Assembly: GCA_050084515.1 (NCBI GenBank)
Contig: CM114272.1
Coordinates: forward strand, 47,616,001 to 47,680,000
Length of the DNA: 64,000 nt
Reading direction: 5' to 3'
Source of the DNA: Blasia pusilla
Lineage: Eukaryota > Marchantiophyta > Marchantiopsida > Blasiales
This document shows positions 50,398-59,647 of this stretch, one piece after another; position 1 is the stretch's first letter; each line of letters starts with the position of its first letter. The notes under the pieces are model-generated. The model did no database searches. It was not told the DNA's origin and saw only the letters and a list, made by a program, of their open reading frames with translations. The position numbers and the translations under genes are program-made.

Positions 50398-53170
50398 CTA
50401 TCTACTTAATGTACATTTAGGACACATCCATCGTCCCTGAGGAACCCTGGTGAGAGATGGCGTCAAATATGCCATATGCCATCCTCTCGAACACCCATCA
50501 CAGACTAGCATAGTGGCTACACCACGGGCGGAACCACACAACATATACCGCAAGCCTGCAGGAACTATTGCTAAGCTTGGATCAACTGTATCGTCAATGT
50601 TCGGAAGATGACATGGCGCACAGTTACGCACATGGTCCTTCCAAACCATACCATCGCGTTTCTCCAATAAGAGAACACCGGATGGCAAAACCTCCCGCAC
50701 TCTCAAGATGGTGCGTCATGCAGTCACATCCAATGTCGTGGGTGCCGTCTTCTGCAAGTAGACATTGTCTCCCTGATGAAACATTCGGATAGTAGGTCGA
50801 TAACCACCTCCCTGAGTAGTCGCATACCTCAACGTATCCCGATGTTTCGCAATCGCCAAGTTCTCAAACGCCATTGGCATCACTCTCTGAAACAACTTAG
50901 CCCTCTTAGAACACGCTCGCATCCATACATCTGGGTCATCAAAGTTCAACACCTCACCAGTATCTCGATGAATGGTCGTTGGTAAATCTGGCTCTCATCG
51001 CCAACCACGGCAACTACAGGTCCCAATCTCTTAGGTGACCTCTCTGCAAGCCATACTTGCGTAGTCCTCTCTTCACCGTCTGCACAACCCGCTCCGCTAG
51101 TCCATCCGTCTCAGGATGATCTCGCGAAGTAGTGCAGTGGTCGATCAGTGCCTGATCACACAAGGCCTGAAACTCCCCGTGGAACTCTGTACCTTGGTTT
51201 CTCAACACCTCAACTGGTGCGTCGTAATGACTCAACACTCATTCTAGGAAGGCATACGCAACTCCCTCACTCGCTTTGTTAGGAAATGCAACCAACTCTA
51301 TCCACTTTGAGAAGTGCTCGACCATCACCAACATATAACGACTATGGTGCTCCGTCAAAGGCAAAGGTCTTGCAAAATCCAAACTCCATCTATAACCTAA
51401 ATCCATGATCGGAAGTGGATGCAACTGTGGATTTGGAGCATTGAACGATGCTCGGACTTGATCACACACCATGCATCTGGCAACAAACTGTTGAACGTCA
51501 GTTTGCATTCCTCGCCACAAATACTGAATCTGGAGCAAGTTGTACGTCCCCTTCACTCCAAAATGACCCAACTCCTCATGGGCATGACGCACCAAACGTA
51601 CTCTCTACAAAGGATGAGGCACTACATGCACTCTACCATCCTCCCACACTCGCAACACACGTATGCCCTCCCACCGAAACCATCTAGCTCGTTGTAGGAT
51701 CCGATCACGCTCTCTAGAACCCACTGTGCTCACAACGCTGCCAGTACGCAGGTACTCCAAGACCACTCCATCGTCGTGAATGTCTCGGCCACCTGTCGTA
51801 TCCTCACCGGCCTCTGGATCGAAGGACTCTCCATCAGACCTCGCCATCAAAGTCTCTGCAATCTCGCTCTCCATAGCCAACAAGCCCAAATAGGCTGACA
51901 CATGCCATCTTGGCACCAACTCCTCATCACTCTCACCATTCCAACAAGCTCCAGTCGGACTCCATCAACCACTCTAGTGTCTGATGATCAGTAATGATGG
52001 TAAAGGGATTGCCGAATAGATAACATCTGAAATGTGTGACAACCCACACTGCAGCCAAGCACTCACCCTCATACGAACTATACTTTGCCTCTGCAGCGTT
52101 GTTCGAGCGACTAGCATAAGCCACCACAAACTCTCCACCATCATCATCATGTTGGGTGAGCACGGCTCCAAACCCCAACATGCTCCAATCGATATGCAAT
52201 TGGAAAAGACGACCCGTGATCGGTCTCCTCAATCTATGGGCGCGCACAACAATCTGTCCTTGAGCATCTAAAATGCTCTCTCTTGCTCATCCCCCTAGTG
52301 CCACTCCTAATCCACCTTGGTCATCAAGGTTAGCGGCTTTGCAATCAAACTGAAACTCTTGACGTACCGTCGATAGAAGTTTGCCAATCCTATGAATGCA
52401 CAAACTCGACTCACATCTGTAGGGTGTGGAATGCGCGAAATAGCCTCTACCTTTGTCTGTTGCACACCAAGGCCCCCTGCGTATATCATATGACCCAAGT
52501 ACTCAATCTGGTCATAGAACAAGTTGCACTTGCCTGGATGTAGCTTCAGCCTGTGTAACAGCAATCGTCGAAACACCTCCTCTAGATGTCGCTCATGCTC
52601 CTCAACTGTGGCGCTAAAAACTACTATGTCATCAATATAACACCTAGCAAAATCCATATCTGCCAAGATCCTATCCATGACCCTCTGAAACTCAGTCGGG
52701 GCGTTCTTTAACCCGAATGGTAAGAACCGCCAGTGGTACAAACAATCCTTCCGGTGAGGATCGATGCCCCAAAATGTCGTCTTCTGCCTGTCCTCCAATC
52801 TGATAGGCAGTTGATTGTATCCGGCTTGTAAATCCAATGAATTGAAGATCTTTGCATGTCCAATTGCATCAAAGATCTCCTCAAGGGTGGGCGTGGCATA
52901 CCTATTGGCTTTTGTCTACCGATTGATAGGTCAGTAATCTCCACACATTTGCCTATCCGTCCAATTGCCTTGCACATCCTTCTTGGCATGCATGACAGTG
53001 GCAGATGCATACTCTCCATGCGACATCTCCACTAGTCGTGCTCCAACCAAGTCCTAGCTCCTACTCTGAATCACAACCCTCTCCATGTCATTGTACCTGT
53101 AGGGTCGTCGAAAGATCGGCGTCTCACTCGACAACTCAATGATGATCCCCTCAGCGTACCCAAATCATGG
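50398..53170 (-). pseudogene. Ty3/gypsy pol, copy B: RT, RNase H, integrase, PHD-like end
   Basis: Reading leftwards: the RT lead-in ELSSETPIFRRPYRYNDMER (about 53135-53080), RT with MCGDY, LDLQAGYNQLPI, LPFGLKNAPTEFQ and CYIDD (53020-52307), RNase H (IDWSMLGFGAVLTQHDDD, 52247-51933), integrase HEELGHFGVKGTY and CMVCD, core with LDFARPLPL, LRNQGTEFHGEF (usual LTDQGTEF, so the second catalytic Asp is altered) and DHPETDGLAERVV (51595-51014), then GYRPTIRMFHQGDNVYLQ and the PHD-like end (50401-50547). Most pieces share one frame; breaks are single stops (TGA for CGA, TAG for CAG) and a few frameshifts. It is continuous upstream with the methyltransferase and protease segment, so it is the most complete copy here, lacking only gag and the 5' LTR. 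Confidence 0.88.
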
Positions 53171-53547
53171 ATACTAAATGCAAAACAACTCGTATAACTC
53201 CTAAGGAACTAGTGTATCCGACACCGCTCTCCTCCTGTCAACTTAGGGCCCATATCTGGCTCCCAAGTCTCCATCGTGACTACGATAGGACTCTCCGGCG
53301 CAGATGTCGATGGTTGTTATGGTGCAACCTCGTCTTGAACAATAGAACTCCCATCTCCACATGTAGTATCCAGAACTACGCTCGATGTTGTGGCTATCAT
53401 CTCTTGGTGTACCTGCAAAACATCCCAAGAAGTCCAAGGGTGTCTCTCCCGATCACCCCTGGTGTGTCGATCTCCTCGAGTCTCGCCCCCAGCCTCTGCC
53501 TCAACCGTCTTGGTAGGCATGGGGCTCACCAATGCAACAACTGTGAT

Positions 53548-54579
53548 CTATCACATCCTCAAACGACGTTGCTCAGCTAGTCCTAAGCTAAAAATCCATG
53601 TCAAGCAATTCATGTCCATCGCCTGACCCAAGACATGACGTCGTGATGCCTCCGATAGTGACGGTACTGCCGTCACTCATGTGGGGAATCCCATCGCTCG
53701 CTCTCACTCGGCGTTGGGCTCCACCAACCTCTGTACTTGGTCATCCCGAACCAAGCTAGGTCCAGCTTCCTTGAATGCATAGGAAGCAGGAAAACTCACC
53801 AATGTGGGAAAGGCGGCTCGTGGCATGCCAATCCTGTTGATCACAGTCAACGGCGGTTGATCATCGTGCCTCACTGCTTGTGATTGACGGCCCGGATCCA
53901 ATATAGAATCCACCAACAAATCAGAGGGACGCTCCACTCTCGCATAAGCCCTCCGCAATACCTCATGTGGTACCAAGTTGGTCCACCAAAGACGCGGGCG
54001 ATGTGCTCGTGAATCCACACTTGCTGCATCTAACAACACTGCCGAGCCGATCCATGCGCGTGCACGATGTGCACTCGTCACCATGCGGAACCTCGAATCG
54101 CCCAAAATTGGCATATTCTCCAAAATGTATGCTAGAGAACGAGAGTGATACTCCTATAAATATCGCAAGATCCACATCATCTCCCAAAACAACCTAGACT
54201 GAGTGTCAATTAACCCGCTACCTTGTCCAGCACTCGATTGGCCCTTATACGGCCAACCAGAAATTACCAAGTCTATGGCCCCTACCCGCTCCAAGTCCTA
54301 CGACCCCAACAATGAAATGTCCCTTGCTAGGGAACTCTGCTAACCTTAAATGGTGGACGCAGACAACAAGTCGGGAAAATAGAGGCGTAACAACGCCATA
54401 TGGTGAAGTGAAGCGCGCTTCGCAACATCGTCAATCTCCACATACAAGTACTGCTGCATGCGCACTCCAGCGTGCAAAACAGCAGCTAACCCAATGCTGA
54501 TCCCTCCAAAGATATCCAACACCCAAATACCTTTATCTAGGATGCACCACACAATCGGGGTGGTGTCCAAAGTGGTCAT
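53548..54579 (-). pseudogene. Retrotransposon-borne cytosine-5 DNA methyltransferase (DNMT3-like)
   Basis: One frame on the minus strand, broken only by stops, carries the C5-methyltransferase motifs in canonical order. Motif I is WVLDIFGGISIGLAAV (near 54522-54480). Motif IV is DLVISGWPYKGQSSAG, with the catalytic PCQ changed to PYK at 54244-54252. LIDTQSRLFWEMMWIL follows, then motif VI ILENM (54112-54120), motif VIII AHRPRLWWTNL (HRPR, 53992-54003), and motif X ERAMGFP with SEASRRHVLGQAMD (about 53700-53615). Length is about 320 codons, normal for a catalytic domain. The non-permuted order and the AHR-type motif VIII favour DNMT3 over plant DRM. In-frame stops lie at 54346, 54340, 54298, 54154, 53704, 53677, 53551 and 53548. 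It sits between the protease end and RT of copy B, in frame with the former. As it stands the enzyme is inactive. Confidence 0.82.
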
Positions 54580-54609
54580 AACAACACTCCTGCCTACCTG
54601 GGGTTCCTC

Positions 54610-55050
54610 TCACCTGTCACACTCTAGTGCAAATGTCTCGCTCCACTCGGTCTGCCCATGCTCAGTGGCTAAGCGTCGAAGCTCCTCCGTCAAGCCCCAA
54701 TGTGGCACCTCTCCTCCACGAATAGATGCGGCTACCATAACACTCCTCTCCATAGAAATGTCAAGAATGGGAGTATAGTCTACATGGACATGTCCCTCAA
54801 TCAAATCACTAGGCCAAGTGATGGCACTACTAAATGCTACTAAGGTCGCCATCTCTCCTGGCCGTTGCTCGATCATTGCACATGTGAATCGAACGGGTAA
54901 TGAGCTAAGGCGCCCATCACCTGACTGCCATCCTCGTCTGTACGCTGGTGACTCCTCCCAGTAATCGAGGCAAAACCCCATCGAGTATAACATTGCTCCA
55001 CCAACCAAGACTTTGTAGGACTCTGCATCAGTCACTATCACCTTTGTCAC
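54610..55050 (-). pseudogene. Retropepsin C-terminal half and linker, copy B
   Basis: The frame reads VIVTDAESYKVLVGGAMLY and MGFCLDYW, like the second half of a retroviral-type aspartic protease (the strand before the conserved VLxG), then RRGWQSGDGRLSSLPVRF and a linker leading, after one TGA at 54610, in the same frame into the methyltransferase. The catalytic DTG half and gag lie to the right and are missing: the element is broken at about 55055. Assignment to protease rests on the VLVGG context and position before RT. Confidence 0.55.
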
Positions 55051-55055
55051 CTCCT

Positions 55056-55561
55056 TTAGGATAGATCGGTGAGATCTAGTAGAGCGTCTTCAAGAGTAGT
55101 GGAGGACAGGCTTAGGAGGTCGAGGATGAACTTTTGAGGCCCCGGGAAACTTGAGAGAGCAGGTTTCCCCTTCGTTTTGGCTCATTTGGAGCCATATTGA
55201 GGAACTTACTATTTCAGGTAAGTACCATTTTGAATATATGATCGACTTTCTATTTTTGGTAAGTGGCCCTTGACCTCCTACATCAGGTCAAGACCTAAAG
55301 AGGTGACTTGGGAGAATAGGTTACCATGGAGAGAGCTTGGGAGAGGGGAGGGGTATATATCCCAAGGAGAGAGAGCTTGAGAACTCATTCTCTCTTTGTT
55401 GAACCTCTTGGCATGAGGCGGCAGAGCTATGGTCCCTTGCCTTGTGAGTGTAACCCAAGCCTCTCATTAGGAGAGTGGGTTTGGTTTGACATGAGAGAGA
55501 GTGCACACCTTTGAGAGCTACGGTGTGAGATTGTGTAGAGAGAGATTGGATCTTACTTTAC
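55056..55561 (+). repeat. LTR core segment of the copy B/C family, without end blocks
   Basis: From TTTAGGATAGATCGGTGAG to GGATTGGATCTTACTTTA this matches 59020-59521 (copy C LTR) closely, and the copy B LTR in reverse. The 122-bp end block that flanks this core in the other LTRs is absent on both sides. It contains a good TATA box (TATATAT, 55354-55360). It begins exactly where copy B is broken and points into copy C, so it is probably what is left of the copy C 5' LTR. Confidence 0.65.
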
Positions 55562-56606
55562 AAAGAGAGAATGAGAGAGAATGCGAGAATGAGAGAGTGA
55601 GAGAGCTTCATGGGGGAGCTCGCTGGTCACTCGCTGTTTTTGCAAGTTGGGGACTGTGTTCCCCGTTCAACGGCTCATGGGAGTGCTCATCGGAGCAAGG
55701 GTTGCTTGGATTGTTCTTTGCACTTGCCGATTTTTTGCGTGGAAGAGTGGTGCGCGGAAGCGCTGCCCAATTTCTAATAGGGATTGAGTATAGGGGCGGA
55801 TTGCCCCATGCCGGTGCTTTCGGGAGCACCATGTCGCTTGCTGATTTGCATTTTTACAGGTTTTATGTTTGTGTTGGGAGGAATCAGCGCGGAAGCGCTG
55901 CCGAATGTTGGGTAGAAGAAGGAGACATTGGGCTTTACGACAGTCCCTTCCAGTTTTTACTGGAATGTCCGATTCCAAATTTTTTTAATGCTGGCGTAGA
56001 TCGTGAAGTTGTGCACGCGTTGTGCAATAAATAGTGCGCAATTTGGAGTTGCAAGCAAAAAGTTATGATCAATCTTGCAAAACTGCCATTGCTAGGCAAT
56101 TTTTAGGGTTAAATTGTGCAAACCCTAAACCACCCGCCACACCGGCGGCGGCCGTCATAGTCATAGTCAACCGTCAACGGTCAACTTTCACAGTCGATAG
56201 TCAATCGTCACCATCACCATTCGTCCGTCACCATCAACGGTCAACCGTCACCGTCAATGGTCCACTGTCCGTTGTCCACCCTTGGTTGCCATTGCCGCCG
56301 TTACGGAGTGGAGGGTCTTCCACAACATTCATTGATTCTCGGACTTGCGTCGCCATCACGTACTTTGTTTTGGCCGCCACCATCATCAACGTGTGATGGC
56401 ATATGACCTCCTGTTATAGTGTTTGAGTTTTGATTTCTTGCTGCTATATTATGATTGGTAGCGGCTCAATGACGATCCGGTACCGTGCCGTGACGCCCGT
56501 AGCCGCAACGCGCCGCCGATTGCCGCGCCGTGCAGCTCGTGGCCGCACCGCACCATCTTGATCGCGGAGCCGCTCTGGCATTGTGGAGCAGAGTGTGGGT
56601 TTATTG
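55562..56606. other. Leader or unrelated insert between LTR core and copy C pol
   Basis: A GA-rich start (55562-55610) is followed by an open frame to 56034 that matches nothing I know (178 codons from 55501). A GTCA-rich repeat (56155-56285) and a G+C-rich stretch (56455-56600) follow. The gag, protease, methyltransferase and RT that should lie here are absent. AATAAA occurs at 56026. Confidence 0.4.
56155..56285. repeat. Short GTCA/GTCAAC repeat cluster
   Basis: Words of the type CGTCAACGGTCAAC and CGTCACCxTCA recur about every 6-12 bp. It also contains GGTCAA, the W-box core, but as a simple-sequence by-product. No function is claimed. Confidence 0.7.
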
Positions 56607-58612
56607 TTGATTGGAGCATGTTGGAGCTTGGAGCGGTGCTCACCCAACATGATGATGAGGGTAGAGAGTTTGTGGTGGCTTACGCTAGTTGCAGAGGCAA
56701 AGTACAGCTCGTATGAGGGTGAGTGCTTGGCTGTAGTGTAGGCTCTCGCACATTTCAGGTGTTATTTATTCGTCAACCCCTTTACCATCATCACTGATCA
56801 TCAACCATTGAAGTGGTTGATGGAGTCTGACAAGCTTACAGGGAAGCTTGCAAGATGGGCTTTGTTGTTGTAGAAGTATGATTCTGAGGTGGTACATAGA
56901 CTTGGGACGCTCAACCAGGATGCAGATGGGTTAAGTCGTAACCCATGCGCGAGTCAGCGAGATGCGATTGGATCTCGATGGCATGGAGAGAGTGATGAGG
57001 AGTCAGTGCCAGGATGGCACGCGTCAACCTATTTAGGCATGTTGGCTATGAAGAGCCAGAGTGTGGAGACTTCGATGGCGAGGTCTAGTGGAGAGTCCTT
57101 GGATCCCGAGGCCAGTGAGGAGACGACAGATGGCCGAGACGCTGCCAGTACGAAGGTACTCCAAGACTACTCTATCCTCATGATGGAGTACTCTTGGAGT
57201 ATCTTCGTACTGGCAGCGTTGCGAGCACCGTGGGTGCTAGAGAGCGAGATCGGATCCTACAACGGGCCAAACGGTTCCGTTGGGAGGGGACACATGTTTT
57301 GAGGGTTTGGGAGGATGGTAGAATAAGCGTAGTGCCGCATCCTTTGCAAAGAGCAAGACTAGTGCAGCATGCCCACGAGGAATTGGGTCACCATGGGGTG
57401 AAGCGTACGTACAGCTTGCTCCAAACCCAGTATTGGTGGCGAGGCATGCAGATTGACGTTCAGCAGTTTGTTGCCAGATGCATGGTGTGTGATCGGGTCC
57501 GAGCATTGTTCAATGCTCCGACTCCACAGTTGCATCCATTACCAATCATGGGCTTAGGGTATAGATGGAGTTTGGATTTTTCAAAACCTTTGCCTTTGAC
57601 AGAGTGTCACAGTCGTTATGTGTTGGTGATGGTCGAGCACTTCGCGAAGTGGATCGAGTTGGTTGCATTTTCTGACAAAGTGAGTGAGGGAGTAGCTTAT
57701 GCCTTCCTTGACAGAGTGTTGAATCATTATGGCGCACCGGTTGAGGTGTTGACAGATCATAGTACCGAGTTTCGCAGTGACTTCCAGGCCTTATGTGATC
57801 AGGCGCTGATCAACCATCGCATGACTTCGCGAGATCATCCTGAGGCGGATGGATTAGCAAAGAGAGTCGTGCAGACGGTAAAGAGGGGTTTACGCAAGTA
57901 TGGCTTGCAGAGAGGTCACCTAGGAGATTGGGACCTCTAGTTGCCCTGGTTGGCGATGGGATACAAATTTAGGAGGCAAGCATCCTTAGCGTCTTTTTCA
58001 CCGTACTTGCTACTTTATGGCCGAGAGCCAGATTTACCTGCGGCCATTCGTCGAGATGCTGGTGAGGTGTTGGACCTTGATAATCCAAATGTATGGATGC
58101 GAGCATATTCTCAGAGGGCTGAGTTGTTTCGGAGAGTGATGCCCATGGCGTTCGAGAACTTGGCGATTGCGCAGCATTGGGATACGTTGAGGTTTGCGGT
58201 TATCCGGGGTGGTGGTTATCGACCAACTATCCGGAGGTTTCATCAGGGAGATTATGTCTACTTCCAGCAGACATCATCGACGACATTGGATATGACTACA
58301 GGGCGCACTATCTTGAGAGTGCGTGACGTTTTGCCGTTCGGTGTTCTCTTGCTAGAGGGACGTGATGGTATGGTATGGAAGGACCATGTGCGTAATTATG
58401 CGCCATGTTACCTTCCTAACATTGATGGTACAATAGATTCGAGCTTAGCAATAGTTCATGTAGGATTGCGTTGTATGTTGTGTGGTTCTGCCCGTGGTGC
58501 GGCCACGATGCTAGTCTCTGATGGATGTTCGCGAGGTTGGCATATGGCATGTCTAACGCCACCTCTCACTAGGATTCCTCGTGGACGATGGATGTATCCC
58601 AGATGTACATAG
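56607..58612 (+). pseudogene. Ty3/gypsy pol, copy C: RNase H end, integrase, PHD-like end
   Basis: Homology starts inside RNase H (DWSMLELGAVLTQHDDEGRE). A small deletion in the RNase H motif (AYAS|..AEAKYSSYEG) shifts the frame near 56685, and TAG codons replace CAG-type codons (about 56737, 56872 and 57938). The integrase is nearly whole: HEELGHHGVKRTY with CMVCD, LDFSKPLPL, LTDHSTEF and DHPEADG keep the zinc ligands and all three acidic catalytic residues. GYRPTIRRFHQGDYVYFQQ follows, then the PHD-like end at 58472-58609, where one zinc Cys is Ser and one Tyr. A 79-bp palindrome interrupts the frame at 57140. The 5' half, including any methyltransferase, is deleted. Confidence 0.88.
57140..57218. 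repeat. 79-bp near-perfect palindrome inside copy C
   Basis: Arms 57140-57176 and 57182-57218 are complementary except for about three positions, around a 5-nt centre. The right arm is the normal pol sequence (compare ..LEYLRTGSV.. in copy B); the left arm is its inverted copy and breaks the reading frame. Confidence 0.85.
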
Positions 58613-58799
58613 AGGAGATACTAGGTAGATTTCGATTCCTACTTTTTCTGTGATATGGATGATAGGAAGGCGACTAACAATGGGGCCACATGAGCACCCG
58701 GCCTTTTTGCTCTTAGCGTCCTAGAGATGTATGTCGTGGTAGGTAGGGATAGATGGCTATCTGGAGTTAGAGGGACCTAACCATCAACTAGGGGGGCGA

Positions 58800-59647
58800 T
58801 TGGCATGTCAAGTCCTTACCAGGGCTTGATATGTCGTGAATTTTCTTGAAAGAGAAGAGTCCCTTCGGGAACATGGACACAGGATATTTTGGTACTTCTC
58901 GCCTCTATGTTTGGATGTCATGAGTTAGCATGGGATTGTGCGTGTTTGTGTGTGTGTTCGGTGACAGCGATGTATGTTGTGTAGCGATGTGTATGCGCAC
59001 GACAGTTGTCAAGTCTTTTAGGATAGATCGATGAGATCTAGTAGAGCGCCTTTGTGAGTAGTGAAAGACAGGCTGAGTAGGTTGAGGATGACCTGCTAAG
59101 GCCCCGGGAAACCTGAGAGAGCAAGTTTCCCCTTCGTTTCGCTTCATTTGGAGCCATATTGAGTAACTTACTATATCAGGTAAGTACCGTTTTGAGTATA
59201 TGCTCGAATTTCTATTTTTGGTAAGTGGCCCTTGACCTCCTACATCAGGTCAAGAGCCAAGGAGGTGACTTGGGAGAATAGGTTACCATGGAGAGAGCTT
59301 GGGTGAGGGGAGGGGTATACCTCAAGGAGAGAGAGCTTGAGAGCTCATTCTCTCTTTGTTGAACCTCTTGGCATGAGGCGGCGGAGCTATGGTCCCTTGC
59401 CTTGTGAGTGTAACCCAAGCCTCTCATTAGGAGAGTGGGTTTGGTTTTACATGAGAGAGAGTGCACACCTTTGAGAGCTATGGTGTGAGATGGTGTAGAT
59501 AGAGATTGGATCTTACTTTATTGGAGATATTTTGGTATTTCTCGCCTTTGTGTTTGGATGCCATGAGTTAGCATGGGATCCTGCGTGTTTGTGTGTGTGT
59601 TCAGTGACAGCAATATATGGTGTGTAGCGATGTGTATGCGCACAACA
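58800..59647 (+). repeat. 3' LTR of Ty3/gypsy copy C
   Basis: It starts at TTGGCATGTC directly after the purine tract AACTAGGGGGGCGA (58786-58799) and ends at GCGCACAACA. A block reading GATATTTTGGTAcTTCTCG...GCGCACgACA occurs twice, 58883-59004 (122 bp) and 59525-59647 (123 bp). Between them lies the core shared with 55056-55561, with a weak TATA-like GGTATACC near 59317. Confidence 0.72.

Noticed and set aside
53963-54187. Zinc-finger-looking frame with CTSC and CSKC on the minus strand
   Set aside because: It overlaps the methyltransferase in another frame; the methyltransferase frame has family motifs and is collinear with the protease, so the Cys pattern is incidental.
55501-56034. 178-codon plus frame as a gag gene of copy C
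   Set aside because: No nucleocapsid zinc knuckle, no gag-like block and no counterpart in copies A or B; left as unassigned leader or insert.
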